DNA of 64,000 nucleotides from an uncultured Bacteroidales bacterium (GTDB lineage: Bacteria; Bacteroidota; Bacteroidia; Bacteroidales; F082), in NCBI GenBank assembly GCA_946184615.1, contig CAMHFN010000003.1, forward strand, positions 62,001-126,000, written 5' to 3'. The notes under the pieces are model-generated. The model was not told where the DNA came from and did not search any database. It saw only the letters and a program-made list of their open reading frames with translations. Shown piece after piece: positions 13,425-22,575 of this stretch. Position numbers and translations under genes: made by a program. Each line of letters begins with the position of its first letter. The stretch's first letter is position 1.

Positions 13425-15110
13425 TTATAAATCATCAATGCGCCATTTTTGGGACAAGGATCCATAGTTGGTCCGAATAAGGATGTTGGAAGAGTTATCC
13501 ATGTCCAGGACAAAGTTGGTGTTGAGGGCCGTATGGATAATGTAAGCATCATGATCCTCTTTGGGGTTGTTAGGAGCGGTGTGGCATTTTTCAAAGAACC
13601 ACCTTTGGGCCTTGGTGTTGTTGCGTTTATAGAGCTGGACATTGGTGCCGTCTGCGGCGACGCCTTTGGTTACATCCAAGACGTAGTCGTGGTTGGTTGC
13701 AGAGCAAATGTAATAAGAGCCATCGCCTGCGGGTTCAAAATACCATGATTGTTCATCCCAGATGGAATTTCCATAGATTCCGATATTAGTGCCATTGGCC
13801 ATTTTGCCGTCTTTGGCGGCCATGCAGATGACAGCAGATTCTCCGCTACAGATGGTGGAAGTGCCTTGTTTCATCTTGGACCAATTCTTAGGGCTTGACA
13901 TTGGTTTTGAATCTCCTGATACCGTGAAACTTAAATAAGTTGACGGTGACCCAAGAATATTCTTTCGGGTTCCATGGTAAGCATTGATTTCCATAAAGTA
14001 TTTCTGGGTGCCAGGCAAGGGGTTGAAGTTGTTCAGCGATATCCCTAACCATTTGTCTTTGAAAGTGGAATTGTTATAGTGAATCTGGTAGGTGGCTTCA
14101 CATTTTATCTCGTTGCCTTTTTTGTCCTTGTGTCTCGAGGAGTTCTGTTCTTCGACGTAGGTTAACAACATAACCGATTGTCCCTTGCCTCCTGTAACAT
14201 TCATGTCGAAGTGGTATTTGATCATGTTTTCGCTTTCGGCAAGCTCGATCCAACAATTCGAGAATCTCACATCCATTTTGTCGTAGCTACCCGAGTCAGA
14301 ACCTGTTTCACCCGAAGTGGAACTCGATTTATTCGCTGTGGAACTGGAATTGTTAGAAGAAGTGTTGGCCTTATTCGAAGAAGAGGAAGAGGTGCTCTTG
14401 GTCGGAGTGGTGTTACTTGATGACGAGCTTGAATTGCTCTTGGATGCTGTTTGGGAACTCTGTTTCGATAAGCTGAAGCCATTACCATTCCAAACCAAGG
14501 TCCCTTGGGTCGTTTTGGAAGTGTTGTGAAAGAATACATCGATATCCTTGCCTTTTTTCGGCAAGGCATAGGTGACTTTTCCGCGTATCTCATCATCTAG
14601 CCCGAGCAAGTCCTGGTTGATCTCATATAGTTTTTCAGTAGCGTTGTCGTAAGCATAAACGTAAAGGCCGTCAAAAGGAGCGTAAGCGGGTTTCCCCTTT
14701 TCTATCGAGCCTACATTTTCAGCAAAAAGCTTATGAGTGCCATCGGAACAGTTCCAATAACAGTACTCTACACAAATCTTTTGCTCAAGTTGCTCATCAG
14801 GATAGGCGACATCGAAGTCCAAGTCAAAACGAATATAGCCGCTCTTTTGATCTACGTAAAAGGATACTCCTTGACTTAATGGCTTGTTTTTTAGATACTT
14901 ATCCCATTCTTCGGCGACAACAAACCTTAACTCATCCTCACCCACTTTTGTGTAGGAAGTGAGGAAATCAACAATGGTAGGTGAATTGCCGTTGAAGGTG
15001 ACGTCAACCAAGGCATCACTTTTTTTGAGGTTTTTAAAGGGATTTTGTGCTTTTACACCAAGGCAGCAAAGCAATGCCATTGCACAAATAATAATCGTTC
15101 TTGTTTTCAT
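13425..15110 (-). CDS. Secreted three-domain protein: domain A, domain B and a ricin-type lectin domain
   Basis: A 561-residue exported protein. In order: signal peptide (MKTRTIIICAMALLCCLGVKA); domain A, about 22-205, homologous to the protein at 12241-12876; a low-complexity Ser/Asn/Thr linker of about 55 residues; domain B, about 275-400, homologous to the protein at 12899-13390; and a C-terminal beta-trefoil of the ricin/carbohydrate-binding type (about 415-561) with three QxW-like repeats (EQSWYFE, AQRWFFE, SQKWRID). The lectin suggests binding to host or plant glycans or to the cell's own surface polysaccharide. I prefer the second ATG of a pair (15108-15110); the first is at 15113. A strong promoter lies 31 nt upstream. 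The catalytic role, if any, is unknown. Confidence 0.8.
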   Translation of the reverse strand: MKTRTIIICAMALLCCLGVKAQNPFKNLKKSDALVDVTFNGNSPTIVDFLTSYTKVGEDELRFVVAEEWDKYLKNKPLSQGVSFYVDQKSGYIRFDLDFDVAYPDEQLEQKICVEYCYWNCSDGTHKLFAENVGSIEKGKPAYAPFDGLYVYAYDNATEKLYEINQDLLGLDDEIRGKVTYALPKKGKDIDVFFHNTSKTTQGTLVWNGNGFSLSKQSSQTASKSNSSSSSSNTTPTKSTSSSSSNKANTSSNNSSSTANKSSSTSGETGSDSGSYDKMDVRFSNCWIELAESENMIKYHFDMNVTGGKGQSVMLLTYVEEQNSSRHKDKKGNEIKCEATYQIHYNNSTFKDKWLGISLNNFNPLPGTQKYFMEINAYHGTRKNILGSPSTYLSFTVSGDSKPMSSPKNWSKMKQGTSTICSGESAVICMAAKDGKMANGTNIGIYGNSIWDEQSWYFEPAGDGSYYICSATNHDYVLDVTKGVAADGTNVQLYKRNNTKAQRWFFEKCHTAPNNPKEDHDAYIIHTALNTNFVLDMDNSSNILIRTNYGSLSQKWRIDDL

Positions 15111-15140
15111 CATGGGTAGAAAATGGTTATTTAATAAGTG

Positions 15141-15171
15141 CAAATTTACTATAAAACTTGGCTTTTGCAAA
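15141..15171 (-). promoter_or_regulatory. Promoter of the secreted three-gene operon
   Basis: The minus strand carries TTTG (15168-15171), exactly 19 nt, then TAAATTTG (15141-15148). This is a full match to the -33/-7 consensus of Bacteroidota, 31 nt before the ATG at 15110. Confidence 0.8.
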
Positions 15172-15182
15172 TGAAAACATAA

Positions 15183-15214
15183 AAAAACCATCCAGCTTTT
15201 GCCGAATGGTTTTT
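15183..15214 (-). terminator. Rho-independent terminator after the 111-residue ORF
   Basis: A 9-bp A/T-rich stem (15183-15191 with 15206-15214) with an inner GC pairing is followed on the minus strand by a run of T. It ends the transcript from the kinase-remnant region before the next operon. Confidence 0.7.
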
Positions 15215-15245
15215 CTGATTGTCAAATCAATTTGTCAAAATAGCT

Positions 15246-15581
15246 TTAGACTTCCATGAGTTCGTAGAAAGCTTGCTGAGTGTTCAGAAGGATGTTCAGC
15301 AGACGAGGGAAGATGTCGTCCAGTTCTGGAGTGCTGTCAAGCATGATCTCGGTGGACTCCCATACATAGTCGCTCTTGGTCACGGTCAGTTTGATCACCT
15401 TGGTAGTATCGTTGATCTGGTTCATGGCCTCCAAAGCCGCCATGCGGTTGTCGTCGGTGACTTCAAAGATGGAGGGCATGGTCAGTTGGAAGAACTGCTC
15501 GTCATTGTCGTTGACAAAGAAGAGGAAGTTGCGCATCTGGTACTTAAACTCGATGTTGCCACGCTCGTCATACTGGGGCAT
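15246..15581 (-). pseudogene. Probably 5'-truncated gene of a conserved Bacteroidota small protein (YbjN-like)
   Basis: A 111-residue frame from the ATG at 15579-15581: MPQYDERGNIEFKYQM, then FLFFVNDNDEQFFQLTMP and a C-terminal DSTPELDDIFPRLLNILLNT. It resembles small YbjN-type chaperone-like proteins of this phylum. From memory, relatives are about 30-40 residues longer and read NYLRSQGLMPQ before this point. The codons immediately upstream of the ATG do encode ANYLRSQGL in the same frame, but a TAA precedes them and no start exists, so the N-terminus appears lost. The frame overlaps the end of the kinase remnant by 14 nt. A functional short product from the internal ATG remains possible. 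Confidence 0.55.
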
Positions 15582-16176
15582 GAGGCCTTGGCTTCTCAGG
15601 TAGTTTGCTTACATCCAAGGGATTGTCAAGCCTTTCTCGTTTCATCTTCAGCATCTTTTGGGCAAAGGGCATGTCGGTATTGAAACTCAACTCCCATGGA
15701 GCCTTGCCCGTCAGCATCGTGTATAGCACGGCCGTGGCGGAAAATAGGTCAGTGCGCTCGTCGAAAACCCCAGCTGAGTTGGCACTGGCGCAATAGAAAG
15801 GATCAAGGTCAGCGGTGTCGAATGGAATGGAACCTTTGCAAGCCCTGGCAGCATGTCCCATGTCGATGATCTCAGGGGTTCCGCTCATGCTCTCTGACAG
15901 CATGATGTTGGCAGGCGTGATGTCGTTGTGGCAAATGTTAGCCTCGTGGAGGGCCTTCAATCCCTCAAGAATGCCTGTGAAAATCTCCATGGCCTTGTCC
16001 TGGCTGAACACCCCTTCGCGTGCGATCTTGTCAGCCAACACCTCACCAGTGAAATAGTTGGTGACCATATACTGGCATTCTCCGACAAGACTGCTATAGG
16101 TGCCGTGGGCGATGTGCGACACTACATTGCGATGTTGTATCTTTCGAAGTAAAGCAATCTCAATGACTTCCTGTTG
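15568..16176 (-). pseudogene. Serine/threonine protein kinase remnant lacking the N-lobe
   Basis: The frame contains a kinase C-lobe: EIALLRKIQHRNVVSHIAHG (helix C and following strand), HNDITPANIML (catalytic loop, HND for HRD), IIDMGHAA (DMG for DFG), YCASANSAGVFDERTDLFSATAVLYTML (activation segment, APE region replaced) and LTGKAPW. The glycine-rich loop and the VAxK lysine are missing: the frame is closed by a TAA at 16177-16179, directly behind the antiporter stop. A neighbouring frame just upstream reads EYEYFNNR, which would continue naturally into EVIEIALL, so a frameshift is likely. The C-terminus (NPLDVSKLPEKP) stops short and runs into the next gene's frame. I regard it as a decayed gene, although a pseudokinase fragment started from GTG at 16122 cannot be excluded. 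Confidence 0.65.
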
Positions 16177-16214
16177 TTAAAATACTCATATTCTTGTTGT
16201 TATGGGTTGTGGTT

Positions 16215-17702
16215 CTAATCGGCTACTTCGGAATTGCTTGATTCCGGGTGATTGAGCGCTCCAGGAGTGTCTTGCTCTTTGAATACTTCTGCCACCACAT
16301 CGGAGTAAAACATCTCGTCGGCAAATTCCCGTGCCCTAGCACTATTCTTTATTTTCTCTTCCTGCTTCTGTTTGGCATTTGACACCACGTTTTTCATCTT
16401 CTGATGGAAGGCTAACGTGTGCTGATAGAAACGGAACAACGCCTTTTCTCTTGAGATAAGAGGGATGAGGATGGAGTTGATGACGATGCTGAAAAGGATA
16501 ACGGAGAACACGATGTTGCGGACAAATAGCCCAGTCTCCAAGTCGGGAATGTAAGCGAGGGCTTGTGTCGCCAATACAGCAGCGGTCAATCCTTTGGGAT
16601 CAATGGCTGACATGTACATCAATTCCTTGTCGGGAATCTGATCCTTTCGGGAGATGGCCAGCCGAACCACAGGGACGCGGAGGATGAAGAGCATGACTGT
16701 GCCCGCCAAACCAATGACGATGGGTTTCCAAGTGTAAAGCTGAATCGACATGCCTACATAGATGAAAAAGAAGGTCTTTAACAGCAATACCAATTCGCTG
16801 AACAGGGCTCGCTCGGTGTCGTTGAGGTTGGCGGGACGTTTTTTGATGATCTTTTTGAGAAGGGAGTTGTAAATGCCATCGATATTGGCCATGCCGATAC
16901 CAAAAGCCAACGCAGCAATGGCACCACTGTATCCCATCCATTCATTCACCCCATAAATGATGAATACAAAGGCAGGGGTGGTAAGTACTGAATACTTGAT
17001 TTCGCGTACCTTGTCCAAAATCAAAGCCCAGAAAACGGAACCAAACAAACCTATCACTGTAGCCAATATGAAGGAGGAGAAGATGTTGCCGAAAATCATG
17101 CCGAACTCGACATGTTGCGACTTGATGGCTTCCAACAGGGCCAACGCCAACACGATGCTAAAGACATTGCCAATGGCCGCCTCCAAAATCAAAATGGTGG
17201 CACTCTTCTGCGACATCCTCAGCTGTCGTACCGTGGGAATGACCACAGCCGAGGCTGTGCCGCCTAATACACAGCCAAGCATAAGGCTCACGATGGGGTC
17301 AAGCTTCAAAGCCTGCCAAGCTACGAGCCATACCGCAATGGCGGAGATGATGAAGTTGAAGGCAGTCAACTTTAACGAAGGCCTGAAAGAGTCTTTTAAG
17401 TTTCTGAAACTCAATTGAATACCGCTTTCAAACAAAATCAACACCAAAGTGACGGCTGAAAGGATGCTCCCCAATAAGGTGAGCCTCTCTGAATCGACCA
17501 AGTGGGTGATGGGTCCAAGGACCAAACCGATGAGAATCAGAAACAGTACATCGGGAATCCTTCTCCTACTGAAAATGGAACTGAACAGGTGGGCAGCAAA
17601 GATGAGGAGTCCGATAATGGCTATAATCAAACCTATCTTGCTGGACGAAAGCCCATTGGATAAGGTTTGGTTAATGGCTTCTATGTGGTTGGTGCTGTCC
17701 AT
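16215..17702 (-). CDS. Monovalent cation:proton antiporter, CPA1 family (second of a tandem pair)
   Basis: A 495-residue integral membrane protein of the Na+/H+ exchanger family (Pfam Na_H_Exchanger), with about 12-13 hydrophobic segments in the first 420 residues (LIIAIIGLLIFAAHLFSSIF, RRRIPDVLFLILIGLVLGPI, and further). The conserved GGTASAVVIPTVRQL and the charged MSAIDPKGLTAAVLA segments belong to the ion path. A hydrophilic, charged C-terminal tail of about 75 residues follows. It should exchange Na+ or K+ for H+ at the inner membrane. It lies 9 nt downstream of a paralogue of similar length and about 45-50% alike by eye. Upstream of both is a C25 protease gene. Confidence 0.88.
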   Translation of the reverse strand: MDSTNHIEAINQTLSNGLSSSKIGLIIAIIGLLIFAAHLFSSIFSRRRIPDVLFLILIGLVLGPITHLVDSERLTLLGSILSAVTLVLILFESGIQLSFRNLKDSFRPSLKLTAFNFIISAIAVWLVAWQALKLDPIVSLMLGCVLGGTASAVVIPTVRQLRMSQKSATILILEAAIGNVFSIVLALALLEAIKSQHVEFGMIFGNIFSSFILATVIGLFGSVFWALILDKVREIKYSVLTTPAFVFIIYGVNEWMGYSGAIAALAFGIGMANIDGIYNSLLKKIIKKRPANLNDTERALFSELVLLLKTFFFIYVGMSIQLYTWKPIVIGLAGTVMLFILRVPVVRLAISRKDQIPDKELMYMSAIDPKGLTAAVLATQALAYIPDLETGLFVRNIVFSVILFSIVINSILIPLISREKALFRFYQHTLAFHQKMKNVVSNAKQKQEEKIKNSARAREFADEMFYSDVVAEVFKEQDTPGALNHPESSNSEVAD

Positions 17703-17711
17703 GAATCGCTT

Positions 17712-19091
17712 TTATTCTTGGTCAAGGAGTTCCGTAATGCTAGGGTCTTTCTTGGGGGTGAAACATCTCTTGTACAAACGGCTAAGGGCATTCTCTTTTT
17801 CAAGCACGGGCACCAAGATGGATGTGAAGACGATACTGAACAGGATGACAGCAAACACCACATTTTGGATGGTCTCACCGCCAGCGAGTCCCTTCTGTAA
17901 GGGAATGGTGGCCAATACTGCCGCAGCCAGTCCTTTGGGTACGATACCCGACATGAACAACTTGTCTTCCAATGGCATGTTTTCATCTTTCTTACTGTGG
18001 ACGGAGAGCTTGACGATGGGGATGCGTATCGCAAACAGTACCAACGTGATGACCAAACCAATCAAGATAGGCATGAACTGGTCGAGCTTGATGCTGACTC
18101 CAATATACACAAAGAAGAACGTCTTCAATAGGAAGACGACCTCGCTGAAGAGTTGCTTCTCTGTTTCATTGAGTTTGGCGGGTTCGTTTTGGAACATCCT
18201 CTTAATGATGAGCCCGTTTTTGTACATGGAGTCGATGTTGGCCATGCCGATGCCGAAGGCCAATGCAGCAATGGCACCGCTAAAGCCTAACCATTCGTTG
18301 AACCCGTAGACGATGAACACGAAGGCAGGTGTGGTCAAAATGGAGTTTTTGACATGGCGGACCCGTTCAAGCACATACGACCACAAAATGGCGGCTATCA
18401 CACCGATGACTGTGGCCAAAATGAAGGAAGACAAGATCTCTCCAATTACCCTGCCGACGTTCATCGAACCTGAAAGGATAGCCTGCATGAACGCCCATGC
18501 AAAGACAATGCAGAGTACATCGCTGAAGGCCGATTCGAGAATCAGGATAGTGCCTCCTTTTTGACTGATCTTCAGCTGGCTCACCAAAGGAATGACCACC
18601 GCTGAGGAGGTGCCGCCTAAAATGGCACCAAGCATCAAGCTGGTTAGAAAATCCACTTTGACGATCAATCCTAACAAAGCCACGATGATCATGGTGGCGA
18701 AAAAATTGATGAGGGTGAGCTTGGCAGTACCTCGGATGGAGTTCAATAAGGTGTTGAAGTTCAACTCTGTACCGCTTTCAAAGAGGATGATGACCAAAGT
18801 GATAGTGGTAAATACACTGGCCACAGAACCGAGATCTTCGGGCTTTACCAGATGGAATACCGGACCGATAATGAGGCCAATTACCATCAGGAGCAATACA
18901 TCGGGGATGCGCTTGCGACTGAAAATCTCCGTGAAGAGATGGGCAGCGAAAATGAGGAGGCCAATGAAAGCAATGACCAATCCCGTGTTGGAGGAGGCAT
19001 CGGCGTTGGCCGACTGCTGTACCACCTCCTGAGCAGCAGGATTGCTGATGACACTGTCAATGACTTGTTGTATACTGTCCTGAGGTATCAT
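17712..19091 (-). CDS. Monovalent cation:proton antiporter, CPA1 family (first of a tandem pair)
   Basis: A 459-residue membrane protein closely related to the next gene. Shared segments include GLVIAFIGLLIFAAHLFTEI, KRIPDVLLLMVIGLIIGPVF, LILFESGTELNF, GGTSSAVVIPLVSQL, FVFIVYGFNEWLGFSGAIAA and MSGIVPKGLAAAVLA. It differs by a Gln/Ala/Ser-rich N-terminal extension (DSIQQVIDSVISNPAAQEVV) on the far side of the first membrane segment. The ATG at 19089-19091 overlaps the stop of the upstream C25 protease gene (ATGA), so its translation is probably coupled to that gene. The pair probably arose by local duplication; they may form a heterodimer or differ in ion or pH preference. Confidence 0.88.
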   Translation of the reverse strand: MIPQDSIQQVIDSVISNPAAQEVVQQSANADASSNTGLVIAFIGLLIFAAHLFTEIFSRKRIPDVLLLMVIGLIIGPVFHLVKPEDLGSVASVFTTITLVIILFESGTELNFNTLLNSIRGTAKLTLINFFATMIIVALLGLIVKVDFLTSLMLGAILGGTSSAVVIPLVSQLKISQKGGTILILESAFSDVLCIVFAWAFMQAILSGSMNVGRVIGEILSSFILATVIGVIAAILWSYVLERVRHVKNSILTTPAFVFIVYGFNEWLGFSGAIAALAFGIGMANIDSMYKNGLIIKRMFQNEPAKLNETEKQLFSEVVFLLKTFFFVYIGVSIKLDQFMPILIGLVITLVLFAIRIPIVKLSVHSKKDENMPLEDKLFMSGIVPKGLAAAVLATIPLQKGLAGGETIQNVVFAVILFSIVFTSILVPVLEKENALSRLYKRCFTPKKDPSITELLDQE

Positions 19092-22000
19092 TCTACAATA
19101 AATTTCTGGGTAGTAGAGAGGCTTGCTGACTTGATGTTGACAAAATACATACCCTTGTTGAGGTCATTCAGCTCGAGTGTGGTAAGACCGTTGCCTTGAG
19201 TGTGGTGCATCACCTGGCCTAGGCTGTTGTAAATGATGATGTCACAATCCTCCTCGGGCAGGCTGAGGCTAAAGCTGCCATGGTTGGGGTTGGGATAGAG
19301 GGCAGGAGCAGTGCTGACCACTTCGTTGGTAATGGCAATTACCTGTGAGGCGGGGATGACCACATTATCAATCCAAGCACAGTCGGCACCACTCGACATG
19401 GTGACATCTTTGGTGTAACTCCATTCTAAATGGTGGGTGCCAGGGGTTAACGGGTAGCTTACCGGTGTCCAGCCCACTTCGCCTGACCATACGGCTTTCT
19501 CGTTATTATCGATCTTGAAATGCAGTTTATCATAGCCTGATTCGGACGAAACTTTTAAATAGAAGCTAATTTCACCTGGGATGGCTACGTCAATGTCGAT
19601 GGATAGGGCTGAGGTCTCATAATCGTCAATGGCGGCGGACTTGGCGCAATATTGGCCTTCGTAAGGAGTTTGCGTCACTACCTCCCAAGCGGTAATGATG
19701 GAGCCTTGATGCCAGTCGAATGCGGTGAAGTCACCAGTTTCAAAGCCTTCTATGGATTGACCAATGGGAAGGAAATAGGAATCGAGCAAAACATAATGTC
19801 CGTGTTGTACAGCGTAAGGAAGTTCATACAAGGCACCTAACAAAGCATCAGGGCTGAGGGTGAAGTTCATGTCGGCAGTGAATTCTTGTTCTGGGTCTTG
19901 GCTCTCGAAATACCATTGTGTTGTGGTGATGTCAACCTCGGGATGGGAGTTGTACACGTCGAAACGGGCACTTGGAGCGGTGGCGCCACCGCTATTCTTG
20001 AATACGAAATGCACCGTGCCGCTGTCGCCAGGATTTAGGAAGAGGCCTGTCTCTGTCTCCAAAGTGGCACTGACCAGTTCAAATTCGGGAGCATATACCC
20101 TGACATTGAAATGGCTTTCCCAGATGTCGGTGCCATCGGTGCAGGTGAGATTGAAACGCACGCTAGTGTTGTTGGGTACGTCGTCGCTGGCGCTGAAAGC
20201 AAAGGCGTTCTCCATAGTGATACTGTTATTACCGCTGAGATTGCCCACGTTGAAAGTAGGTTGGTTGATGGTGATGTACTCACTTTCAGTGGTTAGGGTG
20301 GCCGTCACGTTGCTGGCATCGACGTTGCCTACATTCTTCACGGTCATCTCAAAGGTATAATTGTTGCCAAAGTCGATTTGCTGGCCGCCATTCAAGGTGT
20401 AACTGTCGTACACTACATAGGGCGTGTTGCTCGGCACAGCCATCAGCTCGACGCTTTGAGGATAGGAGTTCACTCCAGTGACTTTCATCAGCATCTCACC
20501 GACGTTTTGCAGACCGCCTTCAAAGACAATTTCTGCCACACCGTTTTCATCCGTGGTTCCCATGGCAATCACCTCGTCATCCATATAAACGAGGCATCTG
20601 TAGTTCTTTAATCCGTTGCCGTTGGGGTCGGTAAGGGTCGCTTCGATAGAGGAGGTGCCAATGACCACTTGTGATGGCACATCGACATTGGCGGTAAAGG
20701 GTTCGTCAAGCCATACATTGACGGCACCGTCGCCGAGAACGTTCATGTCGTAGAAGTTCCAACGCAGGGCACCTTCTTCCCATTGTCCTGGAGCCGTGAC
20801 CCACGGGGCGGTCATGCATTTGCCTTCCGAGATGGCACAGCCAAGCAAGCCAATGCGGTCGTTCCACTGGGCATCGGTCATCTCTCTTTCCAAGTGAGCA
20901 CCAGGGCCTTCGGTCTGGCCTTCATTGAACCAGCCATAACGTGAGTTGCCGATGACGGCGACGGCAAAGTTGGGGATGGTAACCATCTCCTCCAGAATGC
21001 AGTTTGAATCAAAAGCACCACAGTCGCAGCCTTGGGTGTGGAAGAAGGTGTAGTTGTGTGTGGTTCCGTTGGCACCAGAGAAGTCGCTGTTGCTGATGCC
21101 GTACCATCCAGCGACATAGCCAGTGTTGGCGTGACCGTCATGGTGCACGTAGCTGGTGCCGGTGTTGATGGCTTGTTTCAAGAGGCTGCCGCTCCAGTTG
21201 TTCTCTTCTTCATAAAGTTTGGTGAAATCATAGTTGACAGGATAGCCTGTGGTAGTGTAACCGTTGTCGTCGTGTGTTCCAATCAACAATTCGAGATAAT
21301 CAGAACCGTTGGAGTTGGGGCTGTCATACAAATGCTCACCAGCGAGAATCACTTTTTGGAATTCTCCCAAGACAGGGGTTTGCTGGTAGGAGAGGGTCTT
21401 GTGGATCATGTTGGCCAGTTCGGTGCTGTTGTTGAATGACATGCGGCTCATGCCAATATCGGGCAGGAGGTCATCTTCTCCAGGTTCGCCCCAACGACCG
21501 TTGCCATTGTCGTTCCAAGTGCCGTCCAAGCCACAGTAGTAAAGGTCGGCAGGAATGCCGCTGTCTTCTTGGTTTCCACCGTTTGAGGTCACATAGCAGT
21601 AAAAGCCACGGTAGGGGACATAGTTGATGTCACCCCCCAACACCACCATGAGGATGCCGTTATTTTGGTATTCTTGGATGATATAATTACGGATTCTGTC
21701 TTGATTGTCGGTACCTTGCATGGTCGAATAGATCTCAGAGGTGGTGACGATCCTGTTGCGGAGGCCGATGCTGTTGTAATAGGCGCGGTAATCATCGTAG
21801 CCACTGACGAATTCCTGACTGGTGATGATGAGCAAATCGTAGGCGCTCACTTCACGGCCTTTGGTGTCGTAAGTGTCCATCATCTCGGGATTCTGTGCCA
21901 AACGTCTGACGCTATTCTTCACCTCGGGAGTGCCCCACAGCATTTCGCTGTGGTCGGCTTTGGCGGCTTTTAGGTTGACGCGTACTTTGGCCGAACGGGC

Positions 22001-22477
22001 AACCATCACACGGCCTTCAGAGGGGATGTACTGCACAGGCGTGAAAGCAGAGAAGGCAAAAGCATAGCCGTTTTTGTATTGTGTGGTTATCGTGCCATGA
22101 TTCTGGGATGGATAGATGGTTTTGGAGTTGTATACACTTTCATCCTTGACCAACTCGTGATGTTGGGTGTCGGAATAAGTGCGCGAGGGTTGGTAGGGGA
22201 AGAGCTCGTGGAAGCCTTCCATGTCTTGAAAGTCGGATAAAATAACTTCGATGGACTCGGCTTCTTGTCCTTGAGGCAACATCAAACTTACACTTTGCCA
22301 GGGCAGGGAAGGTTGTCCGATTTGTGCCGATTGCATGCAACCGCGGAGTTGAATCTGCTCATAACCTTGAAGCCGTGTCACGGTTGGATTTTTAAAAGAA
22401 TAAGTCATTTCAACGGTTTGGGCATTCAAGAAAAAGCAAACCGTTGATAACAATACAGTTAAAAACAATTTTTTCAT
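19088..22477 (-). CDS. Gingipain-like C25 family cysteine peptidase with T9SS sorting domain
   Basis: A 1129-residue secreted protease. The signal peptide is MKKLFLTVLLSTVCFFLNAQ. A propeptide-like region (to about 215) leads to the C25 catalytic domain, beginning near AYDLLIITSQEFV and including VVLGGDINYVPYRGFY. The likely catalytic His lies in SYVHHDGHANTGY (about 443) and the Cys in FFHTQGCDCGAFD (about 483). Ig/CARDB-like beta domains follow, then a region resembling a galactose-binding fold (GEISFYLKVSSESGYDKLHF), and a T9SS type A tail (LYPNPNHGSFSLSL ... GMYFVNIKSA). The start at 22475-22477 was preferred to earlier in-frame codons because the signal peptide begins there. It overlaps the downstream antiporter gene by 4 nt. 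Confidence 0.9.
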   Translation of the reverse strand: MKKLFLTVLLSTVCFFLNAQTVEMTYSFKNPTVTRLQGYEQIQLRGCMQSAQIGQPSLPWQSVSLMLPQGQEAESIEVILSDFQDMEGFHELFPYQPSRTYSDTQHHELVKDESVYNSKTIYPSQNHGTITTQYKNGYAFAFSAFTPVQYIPSEGRVMVARSAKVRVNLKAAKADHSEMLWGTPEVKNSVRRLAQNPEMMDTYDTKGREVSAYDLLIITSQEFVSGYDDYRAYYNSIGLRNRIVTTSEIYSTMQGTDNQDRIRNYIIQEYQNNGILMVVLGGDINYVPYRGFYCYVTSNGGNQEDSGIPADLYYCGLDGTWNDNGNGRWGEPGEDDLLPDIGMSRMSFNNSTELANMIHKTLSYQQTPVLGEFQKVILAGEHLYDSPNSNGSDYLELLIGTHDDNGYTTTGYPVNYDFTKLYEEENNWSGSLLKQAINTGTSYVHHDGHANTGYVAGWYGISNSDFSGANGTTHNYTFFHTQGCDCGAFDSNCILEEMVTIPNFAVAVIGNSRYGWFNEGQTEGPGAHLEREMTDAQWNDRIGLLGCAISEGKCMTAPWVTAPGQWEEGALRWNFYDMNVLGDGAVNVWLDEPFTANVDVPSQVVIGTSSIEATLTDPNGNGLKNYRCLVYMDDEVIAMGTTDENGVAEIVFEGGLQNVGEMLMKVTGVNSYPQSVELMAVPSNTPYVVYDSYTLNGGQQIDFGNNYTFEMTVKNVGNVDASNVTATLTTESEYITINQPTFNVGNLSGNNSITMENAFAFSASDDVPNNTSVRFNLTCTDGTDIWESHFNVRVYAPEFELVSATLETETGLFLNPGDSGTVHFVFKNSGGATAPSARFDVYNSHPEVDITTTQWYFESQDPEQEFTADMNFTLSPDALLGALYELPYAVQHGHYVLLDSYFLPIGQSIEGFETGDFTAFDWHQGSIITAWEVVTQTPYEGQYCAKSAAIDDYETSALSIDIDVAIPGEISFYLKVSSESGYDKLHFKIDNNEKAVWSGEVGWTPVSYPLTPGTHHLEWSYTKDVTMSSGADCAWIDNVVIPASQVIAITNEVVSTAPALYPNPNHGSFSLSLPEEDCDIIIYNSLGQVMHHTQGNGLTTLELNDLNKGMYFVNIKSASLSTTQKFIVE

Positions 22478-22528
22478 TTTATGTGTGTTTTTGATCATTT
22501 TGTTTTTAATTAGGAGCGTAAATGAATG

Positions 22529-22536
22529 CAAAAATA
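22529..22536 (-). promoter_or_regulatory. Candidate promoter -7 box of the C25 protease-antiporter operon
   Basis: The minus strand reads TATTTTTG, 52 nt upstream of the protease ATG at 22477. It faces the divergent box of the DAP dehydrogenase gene 12 nt away. Confidence 0.5.
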
Positions 22537-22547
22537 ACATTTTTTTT

Positions 22548-22555
22548 TAATTTTG
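22548..22555 (+). promoter_or_regulatory. Candidate promoter -7 box of the ddh-GH3 operon
   Basis: TAATTTTG matches TAnnTTTG and lies 20 nt before the ATG at 22576. Confidence 0.55.
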
Positions 22556-22575
22556 CTCCTTTAAAATAATTGAGT

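Noticed and set aside
16215-19091. The two antiporter frames as one gene split by a frameshift
   Set aside because: Each is a complete antiporter with its own N-terminal membrane segment and the two align with each other over their whole length.
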